Source: Allofournierella massiliensis (GTDB lineage: Bacteria > Bacillota > Clostridia > Oscillospirales > Ruminococcaceae). Taken from it: a DNA stretch of 64,000 nt. Shown here one piece after another: positions 49,830 through 58,900 of the stretch; position 1 is the stretch's first letter, and every line of letters starts with the position of its first letter. The translations under genes were made by a program, and so were the position numbers. The notes beneath the pieces are model-generated. The model saw only the letters and a program-made list of their open reading frames with translations, was not told where the DNA came from and searched no databases. The stretch is from NCBI RefSeq assembly GCF_004345265.1, contig NZ_SLUM01000010.1, forward strand, positions 51,442-115,441, written 5' to 3'.

Positions 49830-51458
49830 ATGGAACAGTTTGATCTGGATCTGCGCTCCATCCAGGAGGCCAGAGATCTGGCCCGCAAGGGTGCCGCCGC
49901 CGCAAAGCAGATGGCGGGATACACCAGCGAGCAGATCGATCGGATTCTGAAGAGCATGGTGGAGGCCGCGCGTGAGCACGCCGCCTGTCTGGGCAAGATG
50001 GCAGTGGAGGAGACCGGCTTCGGCAAGGCGCTGGACAAGGCCTACAAAAACCACGCCGCCTCGGTGCTGCTGTACGAGGACATCAAGGACATGAAGACCG
50101 TGGGCATCATCTCCGAGGACCCGGAAAAGAAGATTCTGGAGGTTGCGGCTCCGGCTGGTCTGATCATGGGTATCGTGCCCTCCACCAACCCCACCTCCAC
50201 CGTGATCTACAAGTCCATGATCGCCATCAAGGCGGGCAACGCCATCGTGTTCTCGCCCCATCCCTCGGCTGCAAAATGCACCCTGAAGGCCGCCGAGGTC
50301 ATGCGCGAAGCTGCCATCAAGGCAGGTGCTCCGGAAGGTGTCATCGGCTGTGTGTCCATGCCCACCATGGCAGCCACCAATGAGCTGATGCACTGCAAGG
50401 AGGTTGCGCTCATCATCGCCACCGGCGGCCCCGGCATGGTAAAGGCCGCATACAGCGCAGGCAAGCCCGCCATCGGCGTGGGCGCGGGCAACTCTCCCGC
50501 CTACATCGAGCGCTCGGCAGATGTGAAGGCCGCTGTGGATGCCATCATGGCCAGCAAGACCTTCGACAACGGCACCATTTGTGCCTCCGAGCAGTCCATC
50601 ATCTGCGAGACCTGCAACCGTCAGCAGGTGGTGGATGAGCTGAAGCGCCAGGGCGCTTACTTCATGACCCGCGAGGAGACCGAAAAGGTCTGCCGCCTGC
50701 TGTTCAAGAACGGCCACGCCATGAACGCCAAGTTCGTGGGCCGTACCCCGGACGTGATCGCACAGGCCGCGGGCATCTCCATCCCCATGGGCACCCGGGT
50801 GCTGATCGGTGAGCAGGATGGTGTGGGTGAGGGCTACCCCCTCTCTTACGAGAAGCTGACCACCGTTCTGGCCTTCTACACCGTGGAGGACTGGAAGCAG
50901 GCCTGCGAGCTGAGCATGCAGCTGCTGCAGAACGGCATCGGCCATACCATGAGCCTGCACACCCAGAACGAGGACATCGTCCGCAAATTCGCGGTGAAGC
51001 CTGCTTCCCGCATTCTGGTGAACACCGGCGGCAGCATGGGCGGCACCGGCATCAGCACCGGCCTGAACGTGGCCTTCACTCTGGGCTGCGGCACCTGTGG
51101 CGGCAGCTCGGTATCCGAGAACGTGAGCCCCCTGAACCTGATCAACGTGAAGAAGGTGGCCTACGGTCTGAAGAACTGCGCCACCCTGCTGCAGGACGAC
51201 AAGTCCTTCTGCCACCCCGATCTGGGCCGCACCGCAGCTCCCGCTGCGGAATGCTGCAGCCAGCGCCCGCTGGACTTCAGCCCTGCGGACATCGTGGCCT
51301 CCTTCGAGAGGCGGCAGGGCTGCCCCAGCTGCGGCGCAGCGGTGCAGGAATCCAGCATCGACACTCCGGAGCAGCTGAAAAACGCTTCTCAGGGCTTCAC
51401 CGATGACGCTCATCTGGCGGAGCTGGTTCGGAACCTGATCGCTTCCATGAATCACTGA
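49830..51458 (+). CDS. cutF: CoA-acylating acetaldehyde dehydrogenase (CutF/EutE type)
   Basis: The enzyme converts acetaldehyde, CoA and NAD to acetyl-CoA. Its 542 residues include PSTNPTSTV (Asn120), GGPGMVKAAYSAGKPAIGVG, and the catalytic Cys251 in FDNGTICASEQ. A C-terminal extension of about 85 residues beyond the fold holds a Cys-rich segment (ECCSQRP, GCPSCG) and a final amphipathic helix (DDAHLAELVRNLIASM), a probable encapsulation peptide. It is the active paralogue of the gene at 39446 and is followed by pduL 22 bases later. Confidence 0.94.
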   Translation: MEQFDLDLRSIQEARDLARKGAAAAKQMAGYTSEQIDRILKSMVEAAREHAACLGKMAVEETGFGKALDKAYKNHAASVLLYEDIKDMKTVGIISEDPEKKILEVAAPAGLIMGIVPSTNPTSTVIYKSMIAIKAGNAIVFSPHPSAAKCTLKAAEVMREAAIKAGAPEGVIGCVSMPTMAATNELMHCKEVALIIATGGPGMVKAAYSAGKPAIGVGAGNSPAYIERSADVKAAVDAIMASKTFDNGTICASEQSIICETCNRQQVVDELKRQGAYFMTREETEKVCRLLFKNGHAMNAKFVGRTPDVIAQAAGISIPMGTRVLIGEQDGVGEGYPLSYEKLTTVLAFYTVEDWKQACELSMQLLQNGIGHTMSLHTQNEDIVRKFAVKPASRILVNTGGSMGGTGISTGLNVAFTLGCGTCGGSSVSENVSPLNLINVKKVAYGLKNCATLLQDDKSFCHPDLGRTAAPAAECCSQRPLDFSPADIVASFERRQGCPSCGAAVQESSIDTPEQLKNASQGFTDDAHLAELVRNLIASMNH

Positions 51459-51480
51459 TTTGGAAAGGAGCGGCGAACCA

Positions 51481-52119
51481 ATGAGTCAATGCGATGAACT
51501 GCTGGCGCTGCTGATGGAAGCAGTGAAGCAGCAGGCAGCTCCCGGCGGGGAAGAGAAGCAGATTCCGGTGGGTGTTTCCAACCGGCATGTGCACCTTTCC
51601 CAAAGTGATCTGGACCGGCTGTTCGGACCCGGCCACACGCTGGAGAAGATGAAGGATCTTTCCCAGCCCGGCCAGTACGCCTGCAAGGAGACGGTCACCG
51701 TCTGCGGCCCCAAGGGTGTGATCGAAAAGGTGCGCATCCTTGGCCCGGTACGCAGCCAGACCCAGGTGGAAATCCTGGCAGCCGACTGCTTCAAGCTGGG
51801 CGTGAAAGCCCCCATCCGCCTGTCCGGTGATCTGGACGGCACCCCGGGCGTCACGCTGGTGGGCCCGAAGGGCTCGGTGCAGACCGAAAAGGGCGTGATG
51901 ATCGCCCAGCGCCACATCCACATGCACCCGAAGGACGCCGAGAAATTCGGCGTGCACGACGGCCAGTGGGTGGACCTGCAGGTGGACGGCCTGCGGGGCG
52001 GCGTGCTGAAAAACACTGTAATCCGTGTGACCGGCGAATCCGCGCTGGAATGTCATGTGGATACCGAAGAGGCGAATGCTCTGGGCCTTGGCTCCGCGTC
52101 GTCTGTTCGGATCGTATAA
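51481..52119 (+). CDS. pduL: Phosphate propanoyl/acetyltransferase PduL
   Basis: A 212-residue microcompartment phosphotransacylase that makes acetyl-phosphate from acetyl-CoA and regenerates CoA in the lumen. Metal-site motifs GVSNRHVHLSQ and IAQRHIHMHPKDAEKFGVHDGQ are present in both halves of the duplicated barrel, with the last segment SALECHVDTEEANALG. The N-terminal 20 residues (QCDELLALLMEAVKQQAA) form an amphipathic helix, a likely encapsulation peptide. ATG 51481 follows GGAAAGGAGCGGCGAACCA. Confidence 0.95.
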   Translation: MSQCDELLALLMEAVKQQAAPGGEEKQIPVGVSNRHVHLSQSDLDRLFGPGHTLEKMKDLSQPGQYACKETVTVCGPKGVIEKVRILGPVRSQTQVEILAADCFKLGVKAPIRLSGDLDGTPGVTLVGPKGSVQTEKGVMIAQRHIHMHPKDAEKFGVHDGQWVDLQVDGLRGGVLKNTVIRVTGESALECHVDTEEANALGLGSASSVRIV

Positions 52120-52168
52120 ACAACATTTGCTGAATCAAACATTATAAAATTTTCAGGAGGAAATTATT

Positions 52169-52453
52169 ATGAAGTACGATGCTCTGGGTATGATCGAGAC
52201 TAAGGGTCTGGTAGGTTCCATCGAAGCGGCCGACGCCATGGTAAAGGCTGCCAACGTCACCCTGATCGGCAAGGAATTCATCGGCGGCGGTCTGGTTACC
52301 GTGATGGTTCGCGGCGACGTGGGCGCCGTGAAGGCTGCCACCGACGCCGGTGCCGCCGCTGCTCAGCGCGTGGGCGAGCTGGTATCCGTTCATGTGATCC
52401 CCCGCCCCCATGCCGAGGTGGAGACCATCCTGCCTTCCGTGAAGGAAAACTAA
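52169..52453 (+). CDS. BMC-H hexameric shell protein (second near-identical copy)
   Basis: A 94-residue BMC-H protein that repeats the operon's first gene with seven differences before the tail (for example [11 protein letters not shown] in place of [11 protein letters not shown]). AGGAGG before ATG 52169 is the strongest ribosome site in the operon. As last gene it closes the locus. Two copies at the ends suggest that this is the main facet protein and that its dose is raised by duplication. Confidence 0.95.
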   Translation: MKYDALGMIETKGLVGSIEAADAMVKAANVTLIGKEFIGGGLVTVMVRGDVGAVKAATDAGAAAAQRVGELVSVHVIPRPHAEVETILPSVKEN

Positions 52454-52497
52454 ATTTATCTTCCCCCATTTTTCTTCTCACAGCACGGAATCCATAG

Positions 52498-52540
52498 AGC
52501 AGAACGGCCCCCGAAGGATTTTCCTTCGGGGGCCGTTTCT
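52498..52540. terminator. Terminator at the end of the microcompartment operon
   Basis: AACGGCCCCCGAAGGA and CCTTCGGGGGCCGTT form a long stem around TTTT, extended by GCAGA/TCTGC. The T-run is short. It also lies just after the end of the opposing methyltransferase gene. Confidence 0.8.
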
Positions 52541-52562
52541 GCGTATGTGATTAAGAAAATGT

Positions 52563-53363
52563 TTAGAGCTGCAGGTGTATCATCTTTACCATGGAGAATC
52601 GGTCAGAAAGCTTCATGTTGAGCCGTGTGGATAATTTTAGCCCGGTTCTGGGGATATGGCAATAGAAGGGTTCTTCTGTAAGGACCTGAAGTCGATAACC
52701 GGTTTTGATGGCCAACTCCTGGGCGGTATCCACCGCAAAAAACATCTGCACATTGGAGTGGCCGACCTGTTTCATGTATTTTTTCTGTATCATCAAAAGC
52801 CCGGTGCTGCTTACGGCGTCGAAGACAAGCTCAATATTTCCGTAAGCAGCCAGCATCCGAAACAGACGCAGAATTTGAGTTTCTTCAAAGTAATGGAATA
52901 ATCCGCCTGCGGTTACAAGCAAAGGTGTGTGCGGCAGCTCTGTGCGGATCCGATGAATCCATGTTTCAGAAAAAGCATCTCCGGCGATAAGGTGCTCCCG
53001 TTCCGGCTCTCCAAGCAGTTCTTTTCGGAAGTCAATCACATGGGGCAGATCCAACGCATACCAGAGGGTCCGCCCGTTGTCGCAGCGGAAATAGGCTGTT
53101 TCCAGTCCGCAGCCCAGTTGAACGATTGCACCGTCCGGTTTGCGTGTTAAAAAGTTTCGGACAAAACGGTCCATGTTGGCTGCCCGGCAGGCGGAGGCAA
53201 GCAGTGCATATTGGCTCTGATGGGGTTGTTCTGTGAGGGGAAGCTGCAGCTTCAGGTTCAGCGCACTCTTATCGTACAGGATATGCGGGTATCGTTCACT
53301 GGCGTATATTCTGCCCAACAGAGGAATAAATAGCGTGTCTTCTATGATTCCGAATTTTGACAT
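52563..53363 (-). CDS. LCMT-family class I SAM-dependent methyltransferase
   Basis: The 266-residue protein has the leucine-carboxyl-methyltransferase/TcmP pattern: DKSALNLKLQLPL, a SAM loop in IVQLGCGLETAYFRCDNG, YALDLPHVIDFRKEL, and VTAGGLFHYFEETQI. In bacteria this family acts as O-methyltransferases on small molecules; the substrate is unknown. It is single, convergent to the choline operon and not part of it. Confidence 0.85.
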   Translation of the reverse strand: MSKFGIIEDTLFIPLLGRIYASERYPHILYDKSALNLKLQLPLTEQPHQSQYALLASACRAANMDRFVRNFLTRKPDGAIVQLGCGLETAYFRCDNGRTLWYALDLPHVIDFRKELLGEPEREHLIAGDAFSETWIHRIRTELPHTPLLVTAGGLFHYFEETQILRLFRMLAAYGNIELVFDAVSSTGLLMIQKKYMKQVGHSNVQMFFAVDTAQELAIKTGYRLQVLTEEPFYCHIPRTGLKLSTRLNMKLSDRFSMVKMIHLQL

Positions 53364-53442
53364 GGCGGCTCCTCTTATCTGTTCAAATGACGGATTCTAA
53401 GCAGCTTGCGCCGCACGGATATCCGTGCGGCGCAAACTGTTT

Positions 53443-55053
53443 TCAGGAGTTCAGCAGTTCCAGAAGCTGCGGAAGGTTCTTTTTACCAAAGAGAATTTGT
53501 TCGCCGTCGTTGACTACCAGGCAGGGAACGCTCATTACCTGGTATTTCTCTCGCAGATCGGGGAAATGGTTCAGGTCATATACCTGTGCCGTCACCTGAG
53601 GATGAGCCGCGGCCAGACGCTGGGAAGCGGTCACCAGCTCCGGGCACATGGTGCAGGATAGGGAGACCAGCACCTGAAGCTTCACAGGCTTTTGCAGCGC
53701 CTGAATGGCCGATTCGGTCTGTGGGTCCAGGCTCTGGCCGGGCCCGGCAGCATTGTACAGGCCCAGAACGAAGGAGGTGAACTCATGCCCGCCGGGTACG
53801 CCGTGGAAAGCAAGCCCGGTCCAGCTGCCATCCTCGCGGCAGATCTGCACACAGGGCAGGTGTTCCGCTCCGGACGGAGCGACAATCTCCACCGTCAGCT
53901 TGTCGGTGTGGGCGGCCAACTCTTCCATATACCCGCGCAGCTCCCGGGATACGGCGGTCTGATCCAGGTAGAGGCGAAGAATCAGGGAAGAGGACATCCG
54001 CTCAAAAAGGGTGCGAAGCTGCGCAGCCATCTCCTCGCTGATAAGCTCACCGCCGCCGGAAACGGGTTCCGGGTCTGCGCCGCGTGCTGTCGGCTGCGTG
54101 GGATGAATCCCGGTTTTGGCCTGCATGGCGGCGCAGAGCAGCTCCAGCTGAGTGGCAGCCAGAGCGCCGTCTCCCACGGCAGTGACCACCTGGCGCAGCG
54201 GCTTGACGCACACATCTCCGGCGGCATACAGCCCGTCCGCCGAGGTTTTCTGGCTGCGATCCGTGAGGATGTAGCCCTGCTCGTCCAGTTCTGCCACACC
54301 CCGGGCGAGATCGGTGGAGGGGGAGTAACCAGCAAAGACGAATACGCCGAAGGTTTCTCCCTCCGCCGCCCGGTGCTCGGTTTCCTGTCCGGTTTTCGTG
54401 TTACGGATCCGGATGCGGCGGGGAGCGGTATCGCCGGAAAGCTCCACCACCACGGTGTTGGTCAGGATGCTGATTTTTTCGTGATTCCGGGCAGCATCCG
54501 CCACAGCCTGCGCACAGGTGAAGTATTCCTCCCGGATCAGGATGGTCACATGGCGGGCATATTTGGTGAGAAATACGCTTTCCTCCGCAGCAGCAAAACC
54601 GCCGCCCACCACAAAAACATCCTTGCCGGTAAAGAATTCACCGTCGCAGGTGGCGCAGTATGCCACACCCCGGCCTCGGAACTGTTCCTCTCCGGGAAAG
54701 CCGATCATGCGAGGATGCGCGCCGGTGGCCAGCAGTACGCCGAAGCACTGCAAGGGCCCCCGGCTGGTCTGCACGGTTTTGATCTCGCCGGTCATGTCCA
54801 GCGCCGTAACCTCTGCCAGCAGAAACTCTGCGCCGAAATGCTCCGCCTGTTTGCGCATGGTTTCGGTAAGCTGGGTGCCGCTGGTGCGCTCCACGCCGGG
54901 ATAGTTGACCACCTCGGAGGTGATGGTGATCTGCCCGCCGAAATGGTCCTTTTCCACCACAACCACCCGGTAACGGGCCCGTGCCAGATAGAGAGCGGCG
55001 GTAAGCCCGGCCGGGCCGCCGCCGATAACGATTACATCGTAGAAATTGTTCAT
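53443..55053 (-). CDS. Thioredoxin reductase-thioredoxin fusion (AhpF-like, inverted domain order)
   Basis: A flavoenzyme in which a TrxR domain comes first (FAD motif VIVIGGGPAG, redox centre CATCDG, NAD motif VFVVGGGFAAAEES, then AAGDVCVKPLRQ), followed from about residue 320 by a double thioredoxin-fold domain with SLSCTMCPELV. AhpF has the same parts in the opposite order. It would pass electrons from NAD(P)H to the neighbouring peroxiredoxin. ATG 55053 is preferred (MNNFYDVIVIGGG); ATG 55065 is possible, but it lies against a strong hairpin. It follows the peroxiredoxin gene on the minus strand. Confidence 0.9.
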   Translation of the reverse strand: MNNFYDVIVIGGGPAGLTAALYLARARYRVVVVEKDHFGGQITITSEVVNYPGVERTSGTQLTETMRKQAEHFGAEFLLAEVTALDMTGEIKTVQTSRGPLQCFGVLLATGAHPRMIGFPGEEQFRGRGVAYCATCDGEFFTGKDVFVVGGGFAAAEESVFLTKYARHVTILIREEYFTCAQAVADAARNHEKISILTNTVVVELSGDTAPRRIRIRNTKTGQETEHRAAEGETFGVFVFAGYSPSTDLARGVAELDEQGYILTDRSQKTSADGLYAAGDVCVKPLRQVVTAVGDGALAATQLELLCAAMQAKTGIHPTQPTARGADPEPVSGGGELISEEMAAQLRTLFERMSSSLILRLYLDQTAVSRELRGYMEELAAHTDKLTVEIVAPSGAEHLPCVQICREDGSWTGLAFHGVPGGHEFTSFVLGLYNAAGPGQSLDPQTESAIQALQKPVKLQVLVSLSCTMCPELVTASQRLAAAHPQVTAQVYDLNHFPDLREKYQVMSVPCLVVNDGEQILFGKKNLPQLLELLNS

Positions 55054-55068
55054 ACTGAAACCCATTTG

Positions 55069-55093
55069 CCCATGGCCCGAAAAGGGCCATGGG
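55069..55093 (-). other. Intercistronic hairpin between peroxiredoxin and its reductase
   Basis: CCCATGGCCC (55069-55078) and GGGCCATGGG (55084-55093) form a perfect 10-bp stem around 5 bases. No T-run follows on the minus strand, so it may trim or stabilise the upstream mRNA rather than end it. Confidence 0.5.
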
Positions 55094-55129
55094 TCTTTGT
55101 CAGGAGTGTGATTGGCAACCGTTTTCTCG

Positions 55130-55693
55130 TTACAGCTGGCCCACCAGATCCAGGCTGGGCTTCAGAGTCTCTGCGCCGGGCTTCCACTTGGCGGGACATA
55201 CCTCGTCACCGTGCTTTGCCACGAACTGACAGGCCTGAACCTTGCGCAGCAGCTCATCGGCGTTGCGGCCTACGTTGCCTGCGTTTACCTCATAGGCCAC
55301 AATTTTGCCTTCCGGATTCACGATAAAGCTGCCGCGCTCCGCCAGACCGTCGGCCTCAATGTATACCTCAAAATCCTTTGCCAGGCAATGAGTAGGATCT
55401 GCCAGCATGGGGTACCGGATCTTCTGAATGCGCTCGGAAGCATCGTGCCAGGCCTTGTGGACAAAGTGGGTGTCGCAGGAAACTGCGTAGATCTCGCAAT
55501 CCGCTGCCTGGAACTTCTCGTAAAGATTTGCCAGATCCTCCAGCTCGGTGGGGCAGACAAAGGTAAAGTCAGCGGGATAGAAGAAGAAAACGCTCCATTT
55601 GCCCAGCACATCCGCCTTGCTCACAGCGCGGAAGGCGTTGTCCTGGTAACACTGGACGGTAAAATCGGCAATTTCTTTCTGAATCAGGGACAT
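55130..55693 (-). CDS. ahpC: Peroxiredoxin (AhpC type)
   Basis: The 187-residue 2-Cys peroxiredoxin reduces peroxides. The peroxidatic Cys is in FYPADFTFVCPTELED, the resolving Cys in the C-terminal GDEVCPAKWKPG. ATG 55693 is fixed by AAATGGAGG. It is first in a two-gene unit with the fusion reductase; the promoter lies at 55757-55785. Confidence 0.95.
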   Translation of the reverse strand: MSLIQKEIADFTVQCYQDNAFRAVSKADVLGKWSVFFFYPADFTFVCPTELEDLANLYEKFQAADCEIYAVSCDTHFVHKAWHDASERIQKIRYPMLADPTHCLAKDFEVYIEADGLAERGSFIVNPEGKIVAYEVNAGNVGRNADELLRKVQACQFVAKHGDEVCPAKWKPGAETLKPSLDLVGQL

Positions 55694-55756
55694 AGAAGTG
55701 TACCTCCATTTCAATGTGATTTTGATGCTGGCCTGCAAATGCGAACCATTACTGAA

Positions 55757-55785
55757 ATTATATGCAAACGCAGTAGAACCGTCCA
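55757..55785 (-). promoter_or_regulatory. Sigma-A type promoter for the peroxiredoxin unit
   Basis: Minus strand: TGGACG (55785-55780), a 17-bp spacer and a perfect TATAAT (55762-55757). The -35 box is weak, which would fit regulated expression; I see no clear PerR box. Confidence 0.5.
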
Positions 55786-55964
55786 GTTGTGATTGGAAAC
55801 AGTTTCTTTCTTTTCTTGCACACCCGAAAAAACAGGTGCGGCGGATTTTACGATAAATTAACGAAAGCATGGCGGAAGCTGGGTGCAAAACCCGTTAGCA
55901 TAGGAAAAGGGTGTGGATGAATCCAGAATCCTAATTCTAGCTTGAAGGAAAAGGAGAGCGCTTT

Positions 55965-58900
55965 ATGAGAGACACATGGAAGCGTAGACTGGTGGCGGGA
56001 ATCATGGCCGCCACAATGGCTGCGTCAATGTTTCCCGGCGGGCTGACGGTTGCGGCCGAGGAAGGAACAACCGCCGGAGTCCCTTATAACCAGGATGGGG
56101 GATATGATGTAACGGTCCCTCATGTTCTGGTCAATCAGGTGTACGGCGGAAGCGATGACGGTTATGCCAGCCACAGCTTTATTGAACTGTACAATCCCTG
56201 TGATGCGGCGGTGGATCTGACCGGCTGGGAGCTGCAGTACCGCTCCAGTACAGACGGCGGAGACACTGCCTGGCACGAGCTTTCCCTGACCGGAACGATT
56301 CCGGCAAAGGGCTATTATCTGGTGCGCTGTGCGGCGGTTGCCGATCCTTCCGGAGACTATCAGGTTCCGGCCGGAGACCAGGAATGGGAGGTTGCCCTTC
56401 ACAACAAGGGTGTGGCAGTGGCGCTGTTCAGCCAGGATGTGACTCTGGAGGAAACCTTCTCCGGAGCAATCACAGACGAAAACCGTCCGCAGGGATATGT
56501 GGATCTTCTGGCGGTTCAGGGAAATGATGCCGAAGAGGCGCAGATCCCTCCGGCGTATGAAGGTGCGTATTCCGATATCCAGTCCAAGAAAAAGGCAGTC
56601 CGCAGAAATGCGTTCACGGATACAGACAACAATCAGACTGACGGCGGCGAGGTCAGCTATGCGGATACAGTGGACGCCGAGCAGGGCCCGCATAACTCCA
56701 GCGGGGAAACCGGCAGTGTAACACCGTCCGAGCCGGAAGGCGAACCCCTGCGCACCGGCAGCTTTGAGGAAAACGCAGCCCTCACGCTGGAGCGGCTGAA
56801 CAGTGTGGCCATCGGAGCGGCAAATAAGGATGGCGGCGTTGCAGAGATCGTTTCCTACAATGCGGACACCGGTGAAGCCTATGTGGTCAATGGTCAGGAT
56901 GGACTTTTGTACCGCCTGGCTGTTTCGGAAACCGGGCTGGCCATCAAGGACGTCAAGGATATGCGGGGCCTGGTGGAGGGCTTTGCCTATGGCGATATGA
57001 CCAGCGTGGCCGTGGATACGGTCAATGATCACATTGCGGTGGCGCTTCAGGCGGCAGGCTATGCGGACAATGGCCGCATCGTTCTGCTGGATTATGATTT
57101 CAACATGATCGCGGCCTATGAAACCGGTGTTCAGCCGGATATGGTTACCTTCACCCACAATGGCCGCATGATCCTTTCCGCCAACGAAGGCGAGCCCCGG
57201 GAGGGCTACGGGGAAGGCACGGTTGATCCCGCCGGCTCGGTTTCCATTGTGGATCTGGTGGAGGATACCGTGACCACCGCCGGGTTTGAAGCCTTCGACG
57301 CAGCGGAGCTGGCCGCAAACGGCGTGCTCATAGGCGTTGTAAACGGCCAGATGAACACCGCCGCAGCGGATCTGGAACCGGAGTATATCGCGGTTTCCCC
57401 CGATGATGCCAAGGCATATGTTTCCCTGCAGGAAGCAAACGCCATTGCTACGGTGGATCTGAACAGCAAGACCATCACCTCGGTCAGGAGCATGGGCTTC
57501 AAGGATCTGAGCCTGGAGCAAAATGCCATCGATCTGGTGGAGGACAAAAAGTACGAAGCCAAAACATATCCGGGTGCGTTGGGCGTTTACATGCCGGATG
57601 CCATCAGCGTTTTTGCGGCAAACGGCACCAGCTATCTGGTAACGGCCAACGAGGGCGACGCACGGGAATGGGGCGACTATGTCAACGAGGCAAAGGCGAC
57701 CCTGACCGCCTCCGATGGCTCCCAGGCGGAAAAGGTGCGTGTGCTGGACAAAGGCTGCACCACCGTACCGGATGCCGCCAAGGAATACCTTTACGGCGGC
57801 CGCTCCTTCGCCATTTATAATGCGGATACCATGGAGCTGGTCTACGAGAGCGGGAATGATTTTGAGGCAAAGACTGCCGTCTATCTTCCCAGCTGGTTCA
57901 ACTGCTCCAACGACAATACGGATATTGACGATCGCAGCGCGAAGAAGGGCCCGGAATCGGAATCCGTTACCGTGGGTCAGATCGGCAGCTGCACTTATGC
58001 GTTTATTGCACTGGAGCGCATCGGCGGTGTTATGGTCTACGATGTGACCGACCCGGCCAATGCCAGCTATGTGAACTATATCAATACCCGTGATTTCAGC
58101 GAGGCAATCAAGGAGGATGTGTCCCCGGAGGGACTGTGCTTCCTCTCCCTGAACGGCAAGCCGATGCTGCTGGCAGCATGTGAGGTTTCCGGCACCGTTG
58201 CGGCCTACTCCTTCGGAGGCAGCGCGGCTGGTAATGTGCCGGAGGGCCCGGACTACGAGCCCATTCCGAACAATGCTGTGATTCTGTACACAAACGACGT
58301 CCACTGTGCCATGGAGGATTATTCCGCCCTGGCAGCCTACCGGCAGCAGATGCTGGACGAGGGCTATTCCACCATTACCATCGACGCGGGCGACGCGGTG
58401 CAGGGCGAGGTGATCGGAACTCTGACCGAAGGCTCGGCCATTGTGGAGCTGATGAATTCCGTGGGCTACGATTATGCGGTGCCCGGTAACCACGAGTTCG
58501 ACTACGGCATGGATGTATTCAAGCAGCTTTCCGGGCAGACGGAAGCGGATGTGATGCCGGAATATGAATATCTGAGCGCCAATTTCGTGGATCTGAAGAC
58601 CGACGATACGGTGTTTGATGCATATGATATGGTGTCTGTTGCGGGTCAGAAGGTGGCCTTCCTGGGAATTGCCACCCCGGAGACCTATACAAAATCCACA
58701 CCTGCCTATTTCCAGGACGAAAACGGAAACTACATCTACAGCTTCTGCGAGGATGCGTTTTACGAGACCATTCAGAATGCGGTGAACGCCGCCAGAGCAG
58801 AGGGTGCAGAGCTGGTCATCGCGGTGGGTCACCTGGGAACCGACGCAGGTTCGGAGCCCTGGCGTTCCACCGATGTGATCGCCAATACCACGGGCATCGA

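Noticed and set aside
55921..55940. AGAAT-CCTA-ATTCT palindrome before the nucleotidase gene as an operator
   Set aside because: Only 5-bp arms, not placed against a recognisable promoter; too likely by chance.
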